From an uncultured Azohydromonas sp. (GTDB lineage Bacteria > Pseudomonadota > Gammaproteobacteria > Burkholderiales > Burkholderiaceae_C): 64,000 bases of DNA. The position numbers were made by a program, and so were the translations under genes. The notes beneath the pieces were generated by a model. That model did no database searches, had not been told where the DNA came from, and was given only the letters and a program-made list of their open reading frames with translations. Positions 16,072 to 25,735 of the stretch are shown in pieces; position 1 is the stretch's first letter, and every line of letters starts with the position of its first letter. Where the stretch lies: assembly GCF_937926365.1 (NCBI RefSeq), contig NZ_CALAOH010000082.1:20063-84062 (forward strand), given 5' to 3'.

Positions 16072-17580
16072 TCAGCGCGGCGCGCGCGGCAGCCGGGCGA
16101 TGCGGGCCTCGAACGCCGCGAAGCGGCGGTCGAGCCGGATGATCTCCTCCTGCTTCAGGTTGGCCGGCAGGAAGGAGTAGCGCACGCTGTCGTAGGAGAG
16201 CTGCTTGAGCCGGGCGTAATCGGGCTTGTAGCGCGTGGCGTAGAGCAGGTATTCCTGGCTCAGGTTGTTGCGCGAGACACCGGGGTCGTCGGTGGACAGC
16301 ACGAAGGGCACGCCGTGGCGCGCGTACAGCCGCACCGGGTGCGCCTCGTCCTTGACGCCCAGGATGAAGGCGTTGCTGGTGAGGTTGACCTCCACCGTCA
16401 CCGGGCGCTGCTTCATCAGCGCCAGCAGCTCGATGGCCTCGCTCTCGTGCGCGATGTCGATGCCATGCCCGATGCGGTCGGCGCCGGCCACCGTGACGGC
16501 CTCGCGGATGTGCGAGCGCAGCCCTTCCGGCGGCACCATGCCCAGCGCCAGTTCGCCCGCGTGCATGGCCAGCTTCACCTGAGGGAACTGGCGCTTGAGG
16601 AAGGCGAACATCCTCATGTGCAGGCTGTAGTCGCGCATGGCGACGATGCCGTTCTCCGGTCCGACGATGTTCACGCCCACGATCAGCGGGCTGCGCGTGG
16701 CGGCCACGAACGAGGTGTAGAGGCTGCTGAAGACCACCGACGGCGCGCTGTTGCGCGATGCGTAGGCGAGGAAGCGCAGTCTGAAGCTGTCGTCGTCCAC
16801 GCCCTGGGCGGCGTCCTCGTGGCTCTTGAGGTAATCGGCGATGGACTTCTGCGTGCCCGGGTCGTTGCGCAGGAACACGAAGGAGCGGATCAGCGCGTCT
16901 TCGACCTGCTCGGCCGTGGCGTCGGCGGGGAGCGTGTCCAGCAGCGGCGAGTAGTCCGGCACGTTGCGCAGGCTGGGACCGCCGCGCAGCATGGTTTCCA
17001 TGTAGCCCAGGTTCTCGGCCTGGGCGCGGGCCTTGAGGTGCTTCAGGGCCAGGTTGTAGTTGTAGTCCGACACCGCGCCGAAGTAGTTGAAGGTGTCGAA
17101 GAACTGCTTGTCCGGCGGCGGCTGGTCGTGGACGTGGTTGTCGTAGTCCTTGTCGGACCAGCGCGTGAGCAGCTGGCGGTAGAAGCCGTTGTCGGCGCGC
17201 ACTTGGTCGATGCTGGCGCACACGGCCCTCTTCGCTTCGCTCATCGCCTGGGGCTTCGTCTCGACCTTGAACTGCTCGACGCCCAGCGCCGCATCGCTGG
17301 CGCGGTAGATGCAGTAGCCCAGCGCCGCGGCCCAGTCGAGGTAGGTCTCGACGTAGATGGCGCCGGAGTAGTGGTGGTGCAGGTCCGCGCCCTTGGGCAG
17401 CAGGTTGGCGAACAGCGTCAGCTCGGCGACGTTGGGCACCGGCCCGGCCAGCAGCTGCTTGTAGTGGGCGCTCGTGGCGGCGAAGTGGGCCTGCTGCGCG
17501 GTGCCGGTGTTGTCCCGGGCGGCGGCAAGCGGTATCGCCAGCGCGCAGGACAGTGCCAGCAGTACGTGGTGGGGCTTCAT
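16072..17580 (-). CDS. Exported adenosine deaminase-like hydrolase (ADGF type)
   Basis: A 502-residue amidohydrolase-fold protein that would deaminate adenosine to inosine. The metal site is visible as DLHHHYSG at about residues 66-73, HAGE at about 342-345, HGIDIAHE at about 370 and STDDPG at about 430. A signal peptide ([21 protein letters not shown]) places it in the periplasm, and the length exceeds the roughly 340 residues of cytosolic enzymes, matching secreted ADGF/CECR1-like forms. It may salvage purines from outside nucleosides. It is divergent from purT, a purine biosynthesis gene. Confidence 0.85.
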   Translation of the reverse strand: MKPHHVLLALSCALAIPLAAARDNTGTAQQAHFAATSAHYKQLLAGPVPNVAELTLFANLLPKGADLHHHYSGAIYVETYLDWAAALGYCIYRASDAALGVEQFKVETKPQAMSEAKRAVCASIDQVRADNGFYRQLLTRWSDKDYDNHVHDQPPPDKQFFDTFNYFGAVSDYNYNLALKHLKARAQAENLGYMETMLRGGPSLRNVPDYSPLLDTLPADATAEQVEDALIRSFVFLRNDPGTQKSIADYLKSHEDAAQGVDDDSFRLRFLAYASRNSAPSVVFSSLYTSFVAATRSPLIVGVNIVGPENGIVAMRDYSLHMRMFAFLKRQFPQVKLAMHAGELALGMVPPEGLRSHIREAVTVAGADRIGHGIDIAHESEAIELLALMKQRPVTVEVNLTSNAFILGVKDEAHPVRLYARHGVPFVLSTDDPGVSRNNLSQEYLLYATRYKPDYARLKQLSYDSVRYSFLPANLKQEEIIRLDRRFAAFEARIARLPRAPR

Positions 17581-17771
17581 GGGGCTCTCTGGGTTTGTGG
17601 TCGTGGGCCGGGCCGGTACCGCGCCGAGGCGCGCCGGAGCATGGCCAGGCGGGCCATGGCGGGCATGATCCTATCGCCGCCCCAGGCCGTCCCGGGCAGC
17701 CCGGCCCGTGCCTTGCCGCGCCGGCGAGCCACTACCATGTCGCCCATTTTTCTTCCGAACCGGAGCCCGCC

Positions 17772-18983
17772 ATGACCGCACCCCTTTGCCTCGGCACCCC
17801 CCTGTCCCCTACCGCCACGCGCGTGATGCTGCTGGGCTCGGGCGAGCTGGGCAAGGAAGTGCTGATCGCGCTGCAGCGCCTGGGCGTGGAGACCATCGCC
17901 GTGGACCGCTACGAGAACGCGCCGGGGCAGCAGGTGGCGCACCACGCCCGCACCATCGCCATGAGCGACCCCGAGGCGCTGCGCGCGCTGATCGAGGCCG
18001 AGCGCCCGGCGCTGGTGGTGCCGGAGATCGAGGCCATCGCCACGCCGGTGCTGCAGGAGCTCGAAGCGCAGGGCCTCGTGCGCGTGATTCCCACCGCGCG
18101 CGCCGCGCGGCTGACCATGGACCGCGAGGGCATCCGCCGCCTGGCGGCCGAGACCCTGGGCCTGCCCACCAGCCCCTACGCCTTCTGCGATTCGCTGGAG
18201 GAACTGCAGGCGGCCATCGACGGCGGCATTGGTTACCCCTGCATCGTCAAGCCGGTGATGAGCAGCTCGGGCAAGGGCCAGAGCAAGCTCGACGGTGCGC
18301 AGGACGTGCGCAAGGCCTGGGACTACGCGATGGCGGGCGGGCGCGTCAGCCACGGCCGCGTGATCGTCGAAGGTTTCATTGATTTCGACTACGAGATCAC
18401 GCTGCTGACGGTGCGCGCCGTCGGGGCGGACGGCCAGATCGAGACGCAGTTTTGCGCCCCCATCGGCCACATCCAGGTCAGCGGCGACTACGTCGAGAGC
18501 TGGCAGCCGCACCCGATGTCGGCCGCGGCGCTGGAGAAGGCGCAGCACATCGCGCGCGCGGTGACGCAGGACCTCGGCGGCCAGGGCCTGTTCGGCGTGG
18601 AGCTGTTCGTCAAGGGCGACCAGGTGTGGTTCAGCGAGGTCAGCCCGCGCCCGCACGACACCGGCATGGTGACCATGGCCACGCAGTGGCAGAGCGAGTT
18701 CGAGCTGCACGCGCGCGCCATCCTGGGCCTGCCGGTGGACACCAGCCTCAAGAGCCCCGGCGCCAGCGCCGTGATCTACGGCGGCGTGGAGGGCCAGGGG
18801 GTGGTGTTCGAAGGCGTGGAGCAGGCGCTGCGCGTGCCGGGCATCGACGTGCGCCTGTTCGGCAAGCCCGAGAGTTTCACGAAGCGCCGCATGGGCGTGG
18901 CGCTGGCGCACGCGGACGACGTGGAGACGGCGCGGGCGCGGGCCAAGGAAGCGGCCGGAAAGGTGCGTCCGCGACTGGGCTGA
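17772..18983 (+). CDS. purT: Formate-dependent phosphoribosylglycinamide formyltransferase
   Basis: A 403-residue ATP-grasp enzyme of purine synthesis that makes formyl-GAR from GAR, formate and ATP. The N-terminal Rossmann part ([12 protein letters not shown]), the ATP-grasp lid ([14 protein letters not shown]), the metal site ([25 protein letters not shown]) and the C-terminal domain are all present and of usual length. Use of free formate fits a methylotroph in which formate is a product of the H4MPT pathway encoded further along. ATG at 17772 matches the family N-terminus. Confidence 0.96.
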   Translation: MTAPLCLGTPLSPTATRVMLLGSGELGKEVLIALQRLGVETIAVDRYENAPGQQVAHHARTIAMSDPEALRALIEAERPALVVPEIEAIATPVLQELEAQGLVRVIPTARAARLTMDREGIRRLAAETLGLPTSPYAFCDSLEELQAAIDGGIGYPCIVKPVMSSSGKGQSKLDGAQDVRKAWDYAMAGGRVSHGRVIVEGFIDFDYEITLLTVRAVGADGQIETQFCAPIGHIQVSGDYVESWQPHPMSAAALEKAQHIARAVTQDLGGQGLFGVELFVKGDQVWFSEVSPRPHDTGMVTMATQWQSEFELHARAILGLPVDTSLKSPGASAVIYGGVEGQGVVFEGVEQALRVPGIDVRLFGKPESFTKRRMGVALAHADDVETARARAKEAAGKVRPRLG

Positions 18984-19017
18984 GGACCGCGCGCCGGCTG
19001 GCGCCCCGGGCCGCGGG

Positions 19018-20619
19018 CTACGCGCTCAGGGTGCCGCCCTGGCTGTACAGGACGCAGTTGCCGCCGGTGACGTAGTCGAGCACCGACAGGCTCAGCGAGC
19101 CGTCGTTCGCGCTGCCGTCGAGCATGAGCATCGAGGCATGGCCGTCCGGGCCGCCGCAGGGCGCGGACCAGAGCGTGGTGCCGTTGCGGCCCTGGAACAC
19201 CAGGCTGCCGTCGTCGTTCACCATCAGCCGGCCCGGCATCTGTTGCGGCGGCAGCGTTTCCGATGCGGACCACAGGACCGTGCCGGTGCCGTTCCTGAGC
19301 CGCGGGCCCAGGACGGGGTCGTTCACCAGCGTGGCGCTGCCGTCCAGGGCCACGAGGGTCTGGCCCGGCAGCAGCACCGGGTTGACGCGGCTGTCGAGCC
19401 GGCTCACGTCCAGCATCTCGCCCAGCAGGTTCAGCTGGAACAGCCGCTTGACCTGTGCCGGACTCCAGGCGTTGTCCGGGTGGTCGGCGAGGGTCAGCAG
19501 CACCATCAGCTTGGCCAGGGCCGCCATGGGCGTCATGTCCAGCGGGCCCAGCGCCCCCACCTCCGCCAGCCAGGAGCCTGCCGCATAGGCGCTGTCGTTG
19601 ACCACGCCACGCGGCACCTGGGTGCAGTCCACGATGATCACGCCCTGCGCATTGGCGCTGGCCAGGGCCTGGTAGACCGCCCCTTGGCTGGGCTGGCTGG
19701 GGTTGCCCGAAGGGAAGTTGCCCGCGCCGTAGGACGCCAGGACCAGGCCCTTGATGCCCTGGGCGGTGCAGGCCTGAAGCAGCGACGCGATCAGCGCCGT
19801 GCCCGGGGTGCCGCTGTCGTACCAAGCCGGGAAGGCGTTGAACGGCATCACCGGGAAGCCGTTGATGCGCGCCTTGGCGTGATCGACCAGCTCCAGCACG
19901 CGCTCACGCACCGCGGGCTCGTCCAGGCTGACGGCCGGGCTCACCGGCGGCGGCAGCACCAGCGCGGTGTTCAGCTCCAGCGTCATGCCGTTGACGCCCA
20001 GCGCCGGGAAATTGGGCGAGGAAAAGGCGTCGAAGTGGTTGGCGTCGGTCTTGACGCCCCGGTTGCCGCGGAAGAGTTGGGCGTTGAAATAAATGCAGAC
20101 TTCCGGAATGCCGGTCTGCGCGGCTGCGGCGGCGCCGCAGAAATTCTGGAAAGCGTCGGTGTTGTAATTCAAGGTCAGCGGCGCATTGGAGCCGGTGGCC
20201 TCGTAGAACAGGGGAACCTGGGAGCCCGTGAGAATAACCGGCTTGCTCAGGACGGCGGTGCCCACGCCCCGCGCCGAGAAACTCGACAGCAGGAACGGCA
20301 GCGCGGTGCCGGTGAAGCCCATGGTGTCCGTACCGTGCAGCACGATCCAGCCGTCGCACTCCGCATAGTGCTGAAGGATGTACTGGGCCATCCGGCACCA
20401 GTCGGTCGGCTGCAGATTGGTGCTGTCCAGCGTTCCGGTGGGAGACTCCGGAAATACCAGGTCGGTCACATAAACCAGCTGCAACTCGGGAAATCGCTGC
20501 GCGATGATGGGATCGAGAATGGTCTGGCAGGCTTCGGCGAATTCCTGCGCGGACATCGGCGCCAGCGGATCGCCGATGCAACTGATGGTGCCGCCCGTGT
20601 TGATGACGTTGATGATCAT
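19018..20619 (-). CDS. Asparaginase-family protein with C-terminal B-lectin-like domain
   Basis: A 533-residue protein. Residues 1 to about 380 match the asparaginase/glutaminase family, with the catalytic threonine motifs NTGGTIS near the N-terminus and VLHGTDTM at about residue 95, and the later SYGAGNFP segment. From about residue 440 to the end it carries repeats of the bulb-lectin (beta-prism II) type: RLMVNDDGSLVFQGRNGTTL followed by WSA, and a related LWSASE unit, a fold that binds mannose-type sugars. No signal peptide is seen. This domain pairing is unusual and might tether the amidase to a glycan. The start was set at the ATG just before the first strand (IINVINTGG). Confidence 0.8.
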   Translation of the reverse strand: MIINVINTGGTISCIGDPLAPMSAQEFAEACQTILDPIIAQRFPELQLVYVTDLVFPESPTGTLDSTNLQPTDWCRMAQYILQHYAECDGWIVLHGTDTMGFTGTALPFLLSSFSARGVGTAVLSKPVILTGSQVPLFYEATGSNAPLTLNYNTDAFQNFCGAAAAAQTGIPEVCIYFNAQLFRGNRGVKTDANHFDAFSSPNFPALGVNGMTLELNTALVLPPPVSPAVSLDEPAVRERVLELVDHAKARINGFPVMPFNAFPAWYDSGTPGTALIASLLQACTAQGIKGLVLASYGAGNFPSGNPSQPSQGAVYQALASANAQGVIIVDCTQVPRGVVNDSAYAAGSWLAEVGALGPLDMTPMAALAKLMVLLTLADHPDNAWSPAQVKRLFQLNLLGEMLDVSRLDSRVNPVLLPGQTLVALDGSATLVNDPVLGPRLRNGTGTVLWSASETLPPQQMPGRLMVNDDGSLVFQGRNGTTLWSAPCGGPDGHASMLMLDGSANDGSLSLSVLDYVTGGNCVLYSQGGTLSA

Positions 20620-20672
20620 GGCAGTGGGAAACAGGTTGGCCAAATCCGCGGCAGGCGCAAACCGGGCGCCGT

Positions 20673-20921
20673 TTAGCCCGCGGGCGCGCAACCCGCAGGC
20701 TTGAGCACCCGCTCGGTCGTGGCCGGGTACTTCTCCAGCTTGCTGGCCGGGCGTCGCGGACGGGTCACCAACTCGCCACCGCAATTGGGGCAAGTGTCGT
20801 GCAGAACTCCCTCGGCACAGGTGTTACAAAAAGTGCACTCGAAGGAGCAGATACGGGCTTCGGTCGAACCTGGCGGCAGGTCCTTGTCGCAGCACTCGCA
20901 GTTGGGTTTCATTTTCAGCAT
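20673..20921 (-). CDS. DUF1272 zinc-ribbon protein
   Basis: An 82-residue protein with four Cys pairs (CECC, CSFECTFCNTC, CPNCGG) that would bind two zinc ions. The family (DUF1272) is widespread in proteobacteria and of unknown function. It is divergent from the PilZ gene at 21264; 51 bases separate its stop from the start of the asparaginase-lectin gene downstream. Confidence 0.85.
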   Translation of the reverse strand: MLKMKPNCECCDKDLPPGSTEARICSFECTFCNTCAEGVLHDTCPNCGGELVTRPRRPASKLEKYPATTERVLKPAGCAPAG

Positions 20922-21263
20922 GGTGTGCCTTCGGTCAGGACAGCAAAGAACCCGGTGTTGGCCCTGTACCAGGCAGTTGGCCTTATCCGGAACAGCCGGG
21001 ATTCTTGTCCATGCCAACTGCGTCAATGGTTCATGTCCTGTCAAAATCGGTTTGAATCAGGAAAACAGGTATTAATTCACGAATTTTCCTGTTGATTTTG
21101 GTGGGTGTGAAAAAGTCCACGTTGGCGAGCCGATAAAGGACCGCGGCTCATCCGCCACGGATGGGTTCCTTTAGACGCATGGCTGTGCCTTCAGAGGCGC
21201 GCATGTCCGCTGGGGGGATGAGCCGTGCATAAGAGCGTCGTTGGCTTTGGGGAGAAAAACACC
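20922..21263. promoter_or_regulatory. AT-richer divergent intergenic region
   Basis: A 342-base gap between DUF1272 (minus) and the first PilZ gene (plus). The stretch 21040-21110 is clearly AT-richer than its surroundings and likely holds the promoters, but no -35/-10 pair with correct spacing stood out. I looked for a cyclic-di-GMP riboswitch because a PilZ gene follows, and saw none. The PilZ ribosome binding site GGGGAG is at 21248-21253. Confidence 0.4.
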
Positions 21264-21635
21264 ATGATGGAAACACGCGACATCGCCACCTGGGTCTATC
21301 TGGGGGCTGAGCGGCGCCAGTGCGACCGCAAACTGTTTCGTTGTTCCGCCCAACTGTTGTTGCCCGACCGTAAGGTACAGCGCGTACGCACGCTGGACAT
21401 CAGTGTGGGGGGCATCGGCTTCGTGGCCCCTTCGAATCTGCTGCGGGATGCGGTGTGCGAAATCAAATTCCGCGCGCCCTTGCTGGACGACGGCGTCGAG
21501 ATGCTGATGGCTCGCGGGCGCATCGCCTACAGCATTCTCAGCGGCAAGGAAAACGGCTTCCTGGTCGGTCTGCAGTTCACGGAGATTTCGCCAAACGCGG
21601 TGGCATCGATACGGCGCTTCGTGAACCCTTGCTGA
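21264..21635 (+). CDS. PilZ domain protein 1
   Basis: A 123-residue single-domain PilZ protein, a likely cyclic-di-GMP receptor. The basic N-terminal motif is ERRQCDRKLFR (the usual form is RxxxR) and the second motif is DISVGGIGF (D-x-S-x-x-G), both needed for ligand binding. The ATG-ATG start at 21264 was chosen over an upstream GTG (21225) because of the ribosome binding site and because the paralogue at 21925 begins identically (MMEA/MMET). No output domain is attached, so it would act through a partner. Confidence 0.85.
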   Translation: MMETRDIATWVYLGAERRQCDRKLFRCSAQLLLPDRKVQRVRTLDISVGGIGFVAPSNLLRDAVCEIKFRAPLLDDGVEMLMARGRIAYSILSGKENGFLVGLQFTEISPNAVASIRRFVNPC

Positions 21636-21924
21636 CACCGCCGACCTGTTTCCTTGCCAGCCCTGCCTTGACGGCACGACGGGCCGACGGTCAGTTGGCT
21701 CGGTGGGCGTGGCGGGCGGCGGCCCGCAGAGGCTTCTTTACAAAGTCCGAAGCCTGTGCAGGGTTGTCCGAAAAGTTGTGCGACCCTCGAACGCCGACAG
21801 GGTAGTCTCGTAACCACTTGTATTGGGAGGGGCGATCGCTCTTTGGTGCTGTACCGCGCGAGCTGTTCATGGAGAAGCGGGATCGGCCTGGCGCGAACGC
21901 CGGGCTCCTGCAGGAGCGGAATTC

Positions 21925-22308
21925 ATGATGGAAGCAAGAGAGGTTTCAGCGTGGGCGGGCGCGGGCATCGACCGCCGCTTGGGCGAGCGCAAGAAATTTC
22001 GCGCGCCAGCCTTGCTGCGGCTGCCTGACCGGCAGGTCATCGAGGTGCGCACTTTTGACATCAGCGTGGGCGGCATCGGCGTCGTGACGCCCATGAACCT
22101 GCGGCAGGACGTCGTTTGCGACATCCGGGTGCGGCCGCCCATTCTGTCCGAGGGCATGGAGGTGCTGCTGGCCCGGGGCCGCATCGCCCACAGCATCCTC
22201 AGCGGCAAGGAAAAGGGTTTCCTGATCGGACTGGAGTTCGTGGAGATCGCCTCTTCCATGAGGGAGATCATCAAGCAGTACGTGAGCATCAGGCACCTGT
22301 CGTCGTGA
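21925..22308 (+). CDS. PilZ domain protein 2 (paralogue)
   Basis: A 127-residue PilZ protein sharing extended identity with the gene 289 bases upstream: VRTFDISVGGIGV, ARGRIAHSILSGKEKGFLIG. The cyclic-di-GMP motifs are ERKKFR (with RRLGERK) and DISVGG. Conserved start (MMEAREVSAW) and tail show a tandem duplication with later divergence, particularly at the C-terminus (QYVSIRHLSS). An AGGAG ribosome binding site precedes the ATG. Confidence 0.85.
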   Translation: MMEAREVSAWAGAGIDRRLGERKKFRAPALLRLPDRQVIEVRTFDISVGGIGVVTPMNLRQDVVCDIRVRPPILSEGMEVLLARGRIAHSILSGKEKGFLIGLEFVEIASSMREIIKQYVSIRHLSS

Positions 22309-22419
22309 GCATCGAGCGCCGTTGAGCCCGGCGGACATGGCCGGTGGCGTGCCCACCCTGGCCCTGCGCTTGCCGTGAAGCGGGGGCGACGCCCCCGGCG
22401 GGGCGTCAGCCGCCCGGCC

Positions 22420-23436
22420 ATGTCCTGTCTCTTCACCACCCGCCTCGTCAACGGTCCCACCGGCGACCCGGGCCTGTACTGCGAGATGAACGGCCAGCGC
22501 CGCGGCCTGCTGTTCGACCTGGGCGAGCTCGCGCCGCTGATGCCGCGCGAGCTGCTGCGCGTCTCGCACGCCTTCGTCAGCCACACGCACATGGACCATT
22601 TCGCGGGGCTGGACCACCTGCTGCGCGTGATCCTGGGCCGCCAGTCGCGGCTGGTGCTCGTCGGCGGCCCGGGCTTCGTGGCGCAGGTGGAGCACAAGCT
22701 GCACGCCTACACCTGGAACCTGGTGCACCGCTACGAGGTGGCGCTGGAGATCGAGGTGCGCGAGTTCCGTCCCGAGGGCCGCCGGCGCCGCGCGCTCTTC
22801 AGCAGCCGGGACGCTTTCAGGCGCGGCGAGGACGAGGAAGGCCCCTGGGACGGCGACGTGGTGCACGACGAGGACCAGTTCCGCGTGCGCGCCCGCTTCG
22901 TGGACCATGGCATCCCGGTGCTCGCCTTCGCGCTGGAGGAGAAGGCGCGCGTGGCCGTCAACGTGGCGCGCATGCAGGCTCAGGGCTTCACCAGCGGCGC
23001 CTGGTTGCGCGAGCTCAAGGACGCCGTGATGTCCGGCGCACCCGGCGGCCGTGTCATCGAGGTGCGCTGGATCGACCGCGGGGGCGAGCACGCGCAGCGG
23101 CGCACGGTCGATGAGCTGCGTCCCATCGTGCTGGACGAGCGCCCCGGGCGCTGCATCGGCTATGTGACGGACCTGTGCGGCAGCGAGGCCGACGCCGCCA
23201 CGCTGGCGGCGCTGCTGCGCGGCGTGGACCAGTTGCACATCGAATGCGTGTTCCTGGACGCCGACCGCGAGCATGCACTGCGCAAGCACCACCTCACGGC
23301 GCGGCGCGCGGGCGAGATCGCGCGGCTGGTGGGCGCGCGCGAGCTCATCCCCTTCCACTTCTCGCCGCGCTACGAGGGCCGCGGCGACGCGCTGCGCGAC
23401 GAGGCCGTCGCGGCCTGGGGCGGCGGCCCGGGCTGA
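22420..23436 (+). CDS. MBL-fold hydrolase, ribonuclease Z-like
   Basis: A 338-residue metallo-beta-lactamase-fold protein. The metal motif SHTHMDHFAGLDHLLR is at about residues 55-70, further ligands are expected at GYVTDLCGSE (Asp) and FHFSPRY (His), the layout of RNase Z/ElaC relatives. The middle contains a long, charged insert (about residues 125-160, REFRPEGRRRRALFSSR). It may process RNA 3' ends or be an unrelated phosphodiesterase of this group. The ATG at 22420 fits the first beta strand; upstream in-frame codons are Arg-rich and unlikely. Confidence 0.8.
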   Translation: MSCLFTTRLVNGPTGDPGLYCEMNGQRRGLLFDLGELAPLMPRELLRVSHAFVSHTHMDHFAGLDHLLRVILGRQSRLVLVGGPGFVAQVEHKLHAYTWNLVHRYEVALEIEVREFRPEGRRRRALFSSRDAFRRGEDEEGPWDGDVVHDEDQFRVRARFVDHGIPVLAFALEEKARVAVNVARMQAQGFTSGAWLRELKDAVMSGAPGGRVIEVRWIDRGGEHAQRRTVDELRPIVLDERPGRCIGYVTDLCGSEADAATLAALLRGVDQLHIECVFLDADREHALRKHHLTARRAGEIARLVGARELIPFHFSPRYEGRGDALRDEAVAAWGGGPG

Positions 23437-23668
23437 GGCCCGCGCCGCCCCCGCATCGAACGGATCTCCCCCCGTGGAGGGTGCCGCCGCATCCCCCCAC
23501 GGAGGGCTGAACGGCCATCGTCACCCCGGCAACTGAAGCAGCGGATCAGGGACGCGCCATGCGCTTCCCGCGATCGACAGGGGTTGGCGCCGTTCCAGGC
23601 ACCGCGCGCCGAGTCCGTTTCCTTCTCAACTTTCAAGCGCCTGGGTGACCCGTTCACAAGGAGTTTTC
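23437..23668. other. Intergenic gap, nothing recognised
   Basis: 232 bases between the hydrolase and a secreted protein gene. I see only the ribosome binding site AAGGAG at 23658-23663 and no confident promoter or small gene. Confidence 0.4.
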
Positions 23669-24325
23669 ATGATGAGCAAGCAAGTCCGTTCCCTGCGCCG
23701 TGCTGCCCTGGCGGCCTCCGTGATGGCCGCCGTTGCGGCTTCCTCGGCAGCACAGGCTCAGGAAACCGAAGCCGCCGCGGCGGAATGGGATGCGCCGTTC
23801 GTGTTCAACATGGTTCGCTCGCCCGGATTGGCGTCCTCGCCGAGCTGCGTGGTCAAGGCCAAGGGCCGTGTCTCCATCCAGAAGGTCGGCGAGGCCGAGG
23901 AGATGACGGTGCAGGTGCAGGGCCTGCCGCCCAACACGGAGTTCGACCTGTTCGTGCTGAGCGTGCCGAACTTCCCCTTCGGCCTGGGCTGGTACCAGGG
24001 CGACATCAAGACCGACTGGCAGGGCAAGGGCAAGCAGAAGTTCATCGGCCGCTTCAACAAGGAGACCTTCTCGCTGGCCATCGGCAACTCGGTGGCGGCG
24101 CCGCACGTGCATAACGGCCCGTTCCCGGACGCCGCCACCACGCCGCTGACGCCGCCGGTGCACCAGTACCACCTGGGCTTGTGGTTCAACTCGCCCGCCG
24201 ACGCCCAGAAAGCCGGCTGCCCGGGCGCCGTCACCCCCTTCAACGGCAAGCACAACGCGGGCATCCAGGTGCTCAACACCAGCAACTTCCCTGATCTGGC
24301 CGGCCCGCTGAAGCGGGTGAAGTGA
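23669..24325 (+). CDS. Secreted protein of unknown function
   Basis: A 218-residue exported protein. The signal peptide covers about residues 1-32 (AAVAASSAAQAQE). The mature part looks like a beta-rich domain: VKAKGRVSIQKVGEAEEMTV, LPPNTEFDLFVLSVP, followed by a His-rich segment PHVHNGPFPD and HQYHLGLWF. The pattern (a small beta sandwich with N-terminal SCVVKAKG) recurs in environmental proteobacteria, but I cannot name its role. The His cluster could bind metal (inference). Transcribed alone and closed by a strong terminator. Confidence 0.75.
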   Translation: MMSKQVRSLRRAALAASVMAAVAASSAAQAQETEAAAAEWDAPFVFNMVRSPGLASSPSCVVKAKGRVSIQKVGEAEEMTVQVQGLPPNTEFDLFVLSVPNFPFGLGWYQGDIKTDWQGKGKQKFIGRFNKETFSLAIGNSVAAPHVHNGPFPDAATTPLTPPVHQYHLGLWFNSPADAQKAGCPGAVTPFNGKHNAGIQVLNTSNFPDLAGPLKRVK

Positions 24326-24388
24326 GCCGGCCGGCGCCATGCCGGACCTCAGGGCGCCGCGGCAACGGGAGGCCGCGGCCCATTTGCA

Positions 24389-24430
24389 CCGGGGAGTCCG
24401 TTGCCGACGGCAGCGGCCCCCGGCTTTTTT
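24389..24430 (+). terminator. Intrinsic terminator after the secreted protein gene
   Basis: Stem with outer arms CCGGGG (24389-24394) and CCCCGG (24418-24423) and an inner CCGTTGCC/GGCAGCGG helix, followed by a run of six T (24425-24430). It lies 6 bases before the end of the convergent aldolase gene. Confidence 0.85.
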
Positions 24431-24435
24431 GCGTC

Positions 24436-25455
24436 CTACGCCGCCAGCCGCGGCGGCCGAATGCGCGAGGCCTGTCCGGCGCAGCCGAAGGCCTCGAAGC
24501 GCTCGGCGCACAGCGCGCGCGCCGCGGCGGTGGCCTGCTTGAGAAAGGCGCGCGGGTCGAATTCGCCGCGCTGCTGCGCCATGGCGCGGCGCAGCGCGCC
24601 GGTCATGGCCAGGCGGATGTCGGTGTCGATGTTGATCTTGCGCACGCCGTGGCGGATGCCCTCGCGGATCTCCTCCACCGGCACGCCGTAGGTTTCGCGG
24701 ATCTCGCCGCCGTGCTCGCGGATCACCGACAGCCACTCCTGCGGCACCGAGGACGACCCGTGCATCACCAGGTGCGTGTCGGGCAGCCGCGCGTGGATCT
24801 GCTTGATGCGCTCGATGGCCAGGATGTCGCCCGTGGGCTTGCGGCTGAATTTATAAGCGCCATGCGAGGTGCCGATGGCGATGGCCAGCGCGTCCACGCC
24901 GGTGCGGGCCACGAAGTCCGCGGCCTGCGCCGGGTCGGTGAGCAACTGCTCGTGCGAGAGCGTGCCCTCGGCACCCACGCCGTCCTCCTCGCCGGCCCGG
25001 CCCGACTCCAGCGAGCCCAGGCAGCCGAGCTCGCCTTCGACCGACACGCCCACCGCGTGCGCCATCTTCACGACGTGGCGGGTCACCTCCACGTTGTACT
25101 CGTAGCTCGATGGTGTCTTCGCGTCGGGCAAGAGCGAGCCGTCCATCATCACGCTGGTGAAGCCGGAGCGTATGGCCTGGATGCACACGGCGGGGCTGGC
25201 GCCGTGGTCCTGGTGCAGCACGATGGGCAGTTGCGGATACATCTCGGCGGCGGCCTCGACCATCTTGCGCAGGAAGGGCTCGCCGGCGTACTTCCTGGCG
25301 CCCGCGGAGGCCTGCAGGATCACCGGGCTGTCGGTGGCCTGGGCGGCCTGCATGATGGCCTGTATCTGCTCCAGGTTGTTGACGTTGAAGGCCGGCACGC
25401 CATAGCCGTTCTCGGCGGCGTGGTCGAGGAGCTGGCGCAGGGGGATCATGGGCAT
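24436..25455 (-). CDS. cbbA: Fructose-bisphosphate aldolase, class II (Calvin cycle type)
   Basis: A 339-residue zinc aldolase condensing dihydroxyacetone phosphate with glyceraldehyde 3-phosphate or erythrose 4-phosphate. Zinc ligands appear in VLHQDHGAS, in [10 protein letters not shown] and in HGSSSVP; the [11 protein letters not shown] motif binds the phosphate. It closes the cbb series on the minus strand, separated from tkt by 280 bases that hold an inverted repeat pair. An AGGAGA ribosome binding site precedes ATG 25455. Confidence 0.95.
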   Translation of the reverse strand: MPMIPLRQLLDHAAENGYGVPAFNVNNLEQIQAIMQAAQATDSPVILQASAGARKYAGEPFLRKMVEAAAEMYPQLPIVLHQDHGASPAVCIQAIRSGFTSVMMDGSLLPDAKTPSSYEYNVEVTRHVVKMAHAVGVSVEGELGCLGSLESGRAGEEDGVGAEGTLSHEQLLTDPAQAADFVARTGVDALAIAIGTSHGAYKFSRKPTGDILAIERIKQIHARLPDTHLVMHGSSSVPQEWLSVIREHGGEIRETYGVPVEEIREGIRHGVRKINIDTDIRLAMTGALRRAMAQQRGEFDPRAFLKQATAAARALCAERFEAFGCAGQASRIRPPRLAA

Positions 25456-25547
25456 GGGGTTCTCCTGGGAAGGGGTCGTTGAGGGAGAAACGGAAACGAG
25501 AAGCGTGTTGGGTGCTGCCGTGAGCTGATCCGCCTCCCTTGCTACTT

Positions 25548-25699
25548 CGTCATCCCCGCGCAGGCGGGGATCCAGGCGGCCCCACATCGGAGCGCGAGAG
25601 GCCAGGCAGGCGGCACGAGGTCCGGCTCTTGGTGCGCCGTTTCCCGTGCTGGCGGCCGGCTTGGGGGCCGCCTGGATTCCCGCCTTCGCGGGAATGACG
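25548..25699. repeat. Inverted pair of palindromic intergenic repeats
   Basis: Two 36-base elements in opposite orientation at 25548-25583 and 25664-25699, with the sequence core CCCGC-N4-GCGGG flanked by CGTCAT and CCAGG. Each is itself a small hairpin, and together they could fold into a large stem. A related pair lies at the other end of tkt (27855-27978). Elements of this kind are common between genes in the Burkholderiales. Confidence 0.8.
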
Positions 25700-25735
25700 A
25701 AACAGTGGGCATCACGGGCCAGCGTCGGCCAACGC

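Noticed and set aside
20922..21263. Cyclic-di-GMP riboswitch before the PilZ gene
   Set aside because: The conserved GEMM core and tetraloop receptor sequences are not present in this leader or in 21636-21924.
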